Origin: CAYGOC01 sp964351495
GTDB lineage: Bacteria > Chlamydiota > Chlamydiia > Chlamydiales > SM23-39
Assembly: GCA_964351495.1 (NCBI GenBank)
Contig: CAYGOC010000007.1
Location: forward strand, 1-64,000
Reading direction: 5' to 3'
Length of the DNA stretch: 64,000 nucleotides
Both the position numbers and the translations under genes were made by a program. Under the pieces are notes generated by a model. The model saw nothing but the letters and a program-made list of their open reading frames with translations, did no database searches and was not told the origin of the DNA. Shown one piece after another: positions 61,314-64,000 of this stretch; the stretch's first letter is position 1, and the number at the start of each line of letters is the position of its first letter.

Positions 61314-62150
61314 ATGCGACTTCTTATCAGACTTGGAACGCTCATTCTACTGGGTATCTCGGGATTTTGGTGTTGGGAGAACCTACCTGAGGTTAGGTCT
61401 TTAGTTCATGACCTTTTGAGCCTTGGGAAGTTTCAGACGTTGGAGGTAAGACACAGCGCTGAAATGATCATGCACAAGCATCAAAAAACACTTTTGGTGG
61501 ATGATAACCATACTTTTTTAGAACCTACTTTAAAATTTTATCCCTATCTTTTAATGGAGGTAAAATATACCAAGCCTACAGGAAAAACAGGAGAGGGAAT
61601 TCTTCTGTGGAGCCTAGTAGACGGCGAAATGGTGATCAACACCCGTTCTTGGGAAAAAACCCATGGTTTTTTGGACTGTATTGATTCCGGTGCTGATTTA
61701 AACGACTTTAAAATCATCAATGCTCTCTCTCAAAAGGGAGGAGTGTTAGATAGGGAAGGATTTTCCCAAGTTTTAGGAGAAAACAACGACAAATTAGATG
61801 CCTGGCTTGAAAGCTGCCGGAAAAAAAGTTTGATCGTGCAGACAGGAAACTTTTTTAGGCTCCATCTGCAAAATCCGAGACTACAAGTAATCCCCGAAAC
61901 GAAGCTAGATCATTGGCTGGTTACTAAATCGTGTAAGTCCGCTATCCGAGTCCCTAGAAAATACCGAGCCTCTCAAATAGAGGCCACAGCCAAAGCTGCC
62001 TTTGGCAAAGACTTTGCTATTCGAAAAAAAATAGAGGTTTTCCTTCCTGTCTATAGTATTGTAGTCCAAAACCCGGACGGTTCTCAGATGAGCACCTACT
62101 GGAATGCTTTAAATGGACGAAAAGTAGAAAAACCCTATCACCTAGAATAA
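61314..62150 (+). CDS. membrane-anchored protein of unknown function (CT490 position)
   Basis: 278 aa. One N-terminal signal anchor (about residues 5-24), the rest predicted outside the cytoplasm: a mixed alpha/beta region with GEGILLWSLVDGEMVINTRSW, a helical winged-helix-like middle (LSQKGGVLDREGFSQVLG) and a C-terminal FLPVYSIVVQNPDGSQMSTYW. It directly follows rho; in C. trachomatis the hypothetical CT490 is the neighbour of rho, so this is probably its counterpart. No enzyme motif seen. Confidence 0.75.
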   Translation: MRLLIRLGTLILLGISGFWCWENLPEVRSLVHDLLSLGKFQTLEVRHSAEMIMHKHQKTLLVDDNHTFLEPTLKFYPYLLMEVKYTKPTGKTGEGILLWSLVDGEMVINTRSWEKTHGFLDCIDSGADLNDFKIINALSQKGGVLDREGFSQVLGENNDKLDAWLESCRKKSLIVQTGNFFRLHLQNPRLQVIPETKLDHWLVTKSCKSAIRVPRKYRASQIEATAKAAFGKDFAIRKKIEVFLPVYSIVVQNPDGSQMSTYWNALNGRKVEKPYHLE

Positions 62151-62159
62151 CCCAAGTAT

Positions 62160-62188
62160 TTGCCCTAAATCGAAAAACCCCGTACACT
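62160..62188 (+). promoter_or_regulatory. candidate promoter of tRNA-Ser
   Basis: TTGCCC (62160-62165) and TACACT (62183-62188) are 17 bases apart and end 13 bases before the tRNA 5' end. Moderate consensus match. Confidence 0.38.
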
Positions 62189-62201
62189 ATAGCTCATCTT
62201 T

Positions 62202-62290
62202 GGAAAGATGGCTGAGCGGCTGAAGGCACGTCCCTGCTAAGGACGCATACCCGTTATAGGGTATCGAGGGTTCGAATCCCTCTCTTTCCG
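62202..62290 (+). tRNA. tRNA-Ser (anticodon GCT)
   Basis: 89-nt class II tRNA. The acceptor GGAAAGA pairs with TCTTTCC, discriminator G as expected for serine. Anticodon loop CTGCTAA (anticodon GCT). Long variable arm around TACCCGTTATAGGGTA. It borders an accessory toxin-antitoxin region, a common integration context, although no duplicated tRNA end is visible inside the window. Confidence 0.95.
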
Positions 62291-62359
62291 AGTTTTTCTG
62301 TAATACCTTCACAAGCAGCTCTTAAGGGTCAAAAAAATTATTAAGAATATTTTTACAAC

Positions 62360-62402
62360 TTTTCCTCAGTATGTCCAATTTTTCTGGACATACTGAGGAA
62401 AA
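62360..62402 (+). promoter_or_regulatory. 18-bp perfect palindrome, probable AbiEi operator
   Basis: TTTTCCTCAGTATGTCCA (62360-62377) is the exact inverse complement of 62385-62402, with a seven-base A/T spacer. AbiEi antitoxins are known to repress their own promoter by binding inverted repeats. The right arm contains the candidate -35 box, so binding would block transcription. It could instead fold as an RNA hairpin, but it has no T run for termination. Confidence 0.7.
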
Positions 62403-62412
62403 CTTGCATAAT
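62385..62412 (+). promoter_or_regulatory. candidate promoter of abiEi-abiEii
   Basis: TGGACA (62385-62390) and CATAAT (62407-62412) are 16 bases apart. The start would fall at about 62419, one base before the ATG at 62420, and no Shine-Dalgarno precedes that ATG, so the message may be leaderless. Confidence 0.5.
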
Positions 62413-62419
62413 TAACTTT

Positions 62420-63037
62420 ATGGACTTTGCGCTTTTTAGAAATGAAATTAAATCAGAAGTGTTTGATTATCAAATTCTTTTGAAATATCTATCTGATTTA
62501 AAAAAACCTAGAGATAAAATTTTTTCCTTACTTTCTGAAGGTAAAATAGTTAGGCTTAAAAAAGGCCTTTATGTTTTTGGAGAAAGCTGGAGAAAACACC
62601 CCCTCTCATTAGAAGTTATTGCTAATCTAATCTATGGCCCTTCTTGCCTATCCTTTGAATATGCCTTAACACTTTACGGGATGATAGCAGAACGCTCTGT
62701 TGTTGTTACTTCTTTAACTATCGGAGACTCTAAAGAGTTTAAAACTCCTATTGGCCTATTTGAATATCGCGCAATTAACAAGGAAAAATTCAAAGTAGGG
62801 ATAGAATATCGAGACCTACAAGAAGAGGGCGGTTATTTGATCGCTTGTAAAGAAAAAGCGATTGTAGATCTTGTATACAGAACGCCCGGCATTCGCTCTA
62901 TTGAAAATCTTCGTCATTTTTTATTTGAGGAAATGAGAGTTAACAAGGAAATGTTTTACCAATTAAACCGAGATACATTCAGAAAACTTGCGCAAGTATA
63001 TAAAAAAAATAGCGTTACTATGTTGGAGAAACTATGA
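62420..63037 (+). CDS. abiEi: AbiEi-type antitoxin/repressor of a type IV toxin-antitoxin pair
   Basis: 205 aa. The N-terminal winged-helix region has IFSLLSEGKIVRLKKGLYVF, the hallmark of the AbiEi antitoxin domain, followed by the SLEVIANLIYGPSCLSFEYA segment and the AbiEi_1-type C-terminal half with CKEKAIVDLVY. Such proteins repress their operon and counteract the nucleotidyltransferase encoded next. The last bases overlap the toxin ATG (ATGA). Family members are found on mobile islands in many bacteria. Confidence 0.88.
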   Translation: MDFALFRNEIKSEVFDYQILLKYLSDLKKPRDKIFSLLSEGKIVRLKKGLYVFGESWRKHPLSLEVIANLIYGPSCLSFEYALTLYGMIAERSVVVTSLTIGDSKEFKTPIGLFEYRAINKEKFKVGIEYRDLQEEGGYLIACKEKAIVDLVYRTPGIRSIENLRHFLFEEMRVNKEMFYQLNRDTFRKLAQVYKKNSVTMLEKL

Positions 63038-63912
63038 CAAGTACCGTTGAAAGCATGTTAAAAAGGTACAATCCAAAGTCAAAATTCGAATATGAGGGTG
63101 CTATTCAAGAGATTATGCAAGAAATTGCCTTAATGGGTTTATGGAGATCCAAATTTTTTGAACATGCTGCATTTTACGGAGGGACTTCTCTTAGAATTTT
63201 ACATAACTTGGGTAGGTTTAGTGAAGATTTAGATTTTTCGTTGCTTAAGCCGGATCCTAAATTTCAACTTCTACCCTACTTGAAAGCAATCGAGGAGGAG
63301 TTAGAAATTTCTGGCCTAAAAATTCAAGTGGATCATCGCATCAAACACTCTAAAGAATCCATTCAATCGGCATTTTTAAAAACAGGAACTTTAGAAACTT
63401 TTATTCGAATTGGACTAGATGAAAGCTTAAAAAAACACACTCAGTCGAATGAACTGATCAAAATTAAGCTGGAAGTCGATATCAATCCCCCTCCAGGGTT
63501 TAAAACAGAAGTTCGCTATTTAGCAAGGCCTTTTCCTTTTTCTGTAAGAACGTATGTACCTGAAGACCTTTTTGCAGGAAAGATGCACGCTTTACTGTGC
63601 CGTCCCTATAAAGTAAGAGTGAAGGGAAGAGATTGGTATGATTTTATCTGGTACGTATCTAACGGTTTCTCTTTAAATATAAATCACTTGGAAAAAAGAA
63701 TGAGGCAGTCAGGCCATTATAATCTAGACCAACCTCTTAATAAGAAAAGACTTCTCTCTATTATAGAGGAGAAAATTGCAAACCTCAGTATAGATGCAGC
63801 CAAAGAAGATATTCGAAGGTTCCTTTCAAGCCCAAGAGAAATAGAAGGCTGGTCAAAGGAATTCTTTCAGTCTTTGTTATCTCAAATCCATTGCTTAGAA
63901 GAAAACCTATAA
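63034..63912 (+). CDS. abiEii: AbiEii/AbiGii-type nucleotidyltransferase toxin
   Basis: 292 aa. Nucleotidyltransferase motifs: AFYGGTSLRILH (motif I), GRFSEDLDFSLL (Asp-x-Asp, motif II), KIKLEVDINPP (motif III) and GRDWYDFIWYV (motif IV with Asp). This is the DUF1814/AbiEii family, whose characterised members inhibit growth or phage by modifying nucleic acid or tRNA. GGAG precedes the ATG, which overlaps the antitoxin stop, ensuring matched expression. Confidence 0.9.
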   Translation: MTSTVESMLKRYNPKSKFEYEGAIQEIMQEIALMGLWRSKFFEHAAFYGGTSLRILHNLGRFSEDLDFSLLKPDPKFQLLPYLKAIEEELEISGLKIQVDHRIKHSKESIQSAFLKTGTLETFIRIGLDESLKKHTQSNELIKIKLEVDINPPPGFKTEVRYLARPFPFSVRTYVPEDLFAGKMHALLCRPYKVRVKGRDWYDFIWYVSNGFSLNINHLEKRMRQSGHYNLDQPLNKKRLLSIIEEKIANLSIDAAKEDIRRFLSSPREIEGWSKEFFQSLLSQIHCLEENL

Positions 63913-63932
63913 CAAAACAGGGGGACTAACCC

Positions 63933-64000
63933 ATAAAAAAAGCTACTATTACTCTAGACATCATCAACGATATTTGTAATGCAAAGGGAAAGCTGGCAAG
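63933..64000 (+). CDS. 5' end of an isochorismatase-like cysteine hydrolase
   Basis: Partial frame running off the right edge. The readable part, KKATITLDIINDICNAKGKL, matches the N-terminus of the isochorismatase/nicotinamidase superfamily, with the catalytic Asp in TLDIIND. An in-frame TAA at 63927-63929 fixes the 5' limit, and the only codon at the right place is ATA 63933, eight bases after AGGGGG. Either ATA is the start, the original ATG has mutated, or translation begins further on at ATT 63948. Confidence 0.5.
   Translation, partial: MKKATITLDIINDICNAKGKLA

Noticed and set aside
62202..63912. Calling a genomic island inserted at tRNA-Ser
   Set aside because: No integrase and no duplicated tRNA 3' end is visible before the window ends.
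1..64000. CRISPR arrays, insertion sequences, rRNA genes or a replication origin
   Set aside because: No spaced direct repeats, transposase frames, rRNA sequence or dnaA-box cluster were seen.

Overview
The window is A+T-rich, densely packed bacterial DNA. Its gene content and gene order point to a member of the Chlamydiota outside the family Chlamydiaceae. The supports are an NTT-type ADP/ATP translocase, a MurA with Asp in place of the fosfomycin-target Cys, a very large PBP2, a DUF2709-type protein beside tsaE and a dnaQ-like gene, and several blocks that, from memory, follow Chlamydia trachomatis order: pbp2-rpsB-tsf-frr, mnmE-nth, psd/secA, lpdA-lipA, argS/murA, and npt-pgsA-sppA-polA-coaE-rho. 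A Simkania- or Rhabdochlamydia-like lineage is plausible, but the genus cannot be fixed from sequence reading alone.

Layout. 1-3.3 kb: tail of an unknown gene, then a minus-strand dTDP-rhamnose operon (yfiH-rmlC-rmlD-rmlB, without rmlA). 3.4-6.7 kb: rsmB, two small envelope proteins, ispD and a helical secreted protein. 6.9-12.9 kb: tRNA-Lys, tRNA-Glu, frr, tsf, rpsB, tRNA-Gly and PBP2; pyrH and ompA, which I expect here in Chlamydia, are absent. 12.8-23.9 kb: a surface-polysaccharide and LPS region with two nucleotide-sugar epimerase-type enzymes, a Wzc-like protein, a Wza-like lipoprotein, nnr, gpsA and two GT9 heptosyltransferase-like genes. 24.0-26.5 kb: a two-gene cassette of unrecognised proteins behind a good promoter. 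26.6-29.6 kb: ruvC-ruvA-mnmE-nth. 29.6-35.2 kb: small unknowns, a pseudopilin-like protein, a phosphoesterase, glgC, lipA and lpdA. 35.5-41.2 kb: a zinc-ribbon membrane protein, secA, psd and a MOMP-like porin. 41.3-49.1 kb: amidase, ispF, a membrane protein, murA, an EpmB-like protein, argS and an amino-acid dehydrogenase. 49.4-62.2 kb: DUF2709 protein, tsaE, exonuclease, pgk, npt, dedA, pgsA, sppA, polA, coaE, rho and a CT490-position protein. 62.2-64 kb: tRNA-Ser, then an accessory AbiEi/AbiEii toxin-antitoxin pair and the start of an isochorismatase-like gene.

How the genes work together. The housekeeping genes cover translation, replication and repair, lipid head-group synthesis, isoprenoid steps (ispD, ispF), peptidoglycan-type wall synthesis (murA, PBP2) and host ATP import. 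The sugar genes suggest a rhamnose- or uronate-derived surface glycan whose assembly machinery is partly degenerate: the Wzc-like protein lacks Walker motifs and the UXS-like enzyme lacks its catalytic Tyr.

The most interesting signals are these. An in-frame amber codon splits coaE. A perfect 18-bp palindrome overlaps the promoter of the AbiE pair, whose mRNA appears leaderless. pyrH is missing from its usual locus. The two-gene cassette at 24-26.5 kb has similar C-termini. A short structured element occurs twice, near 6.8 and 30.1 kb. A long hairpin buries the ruvC ribosome-binding site.
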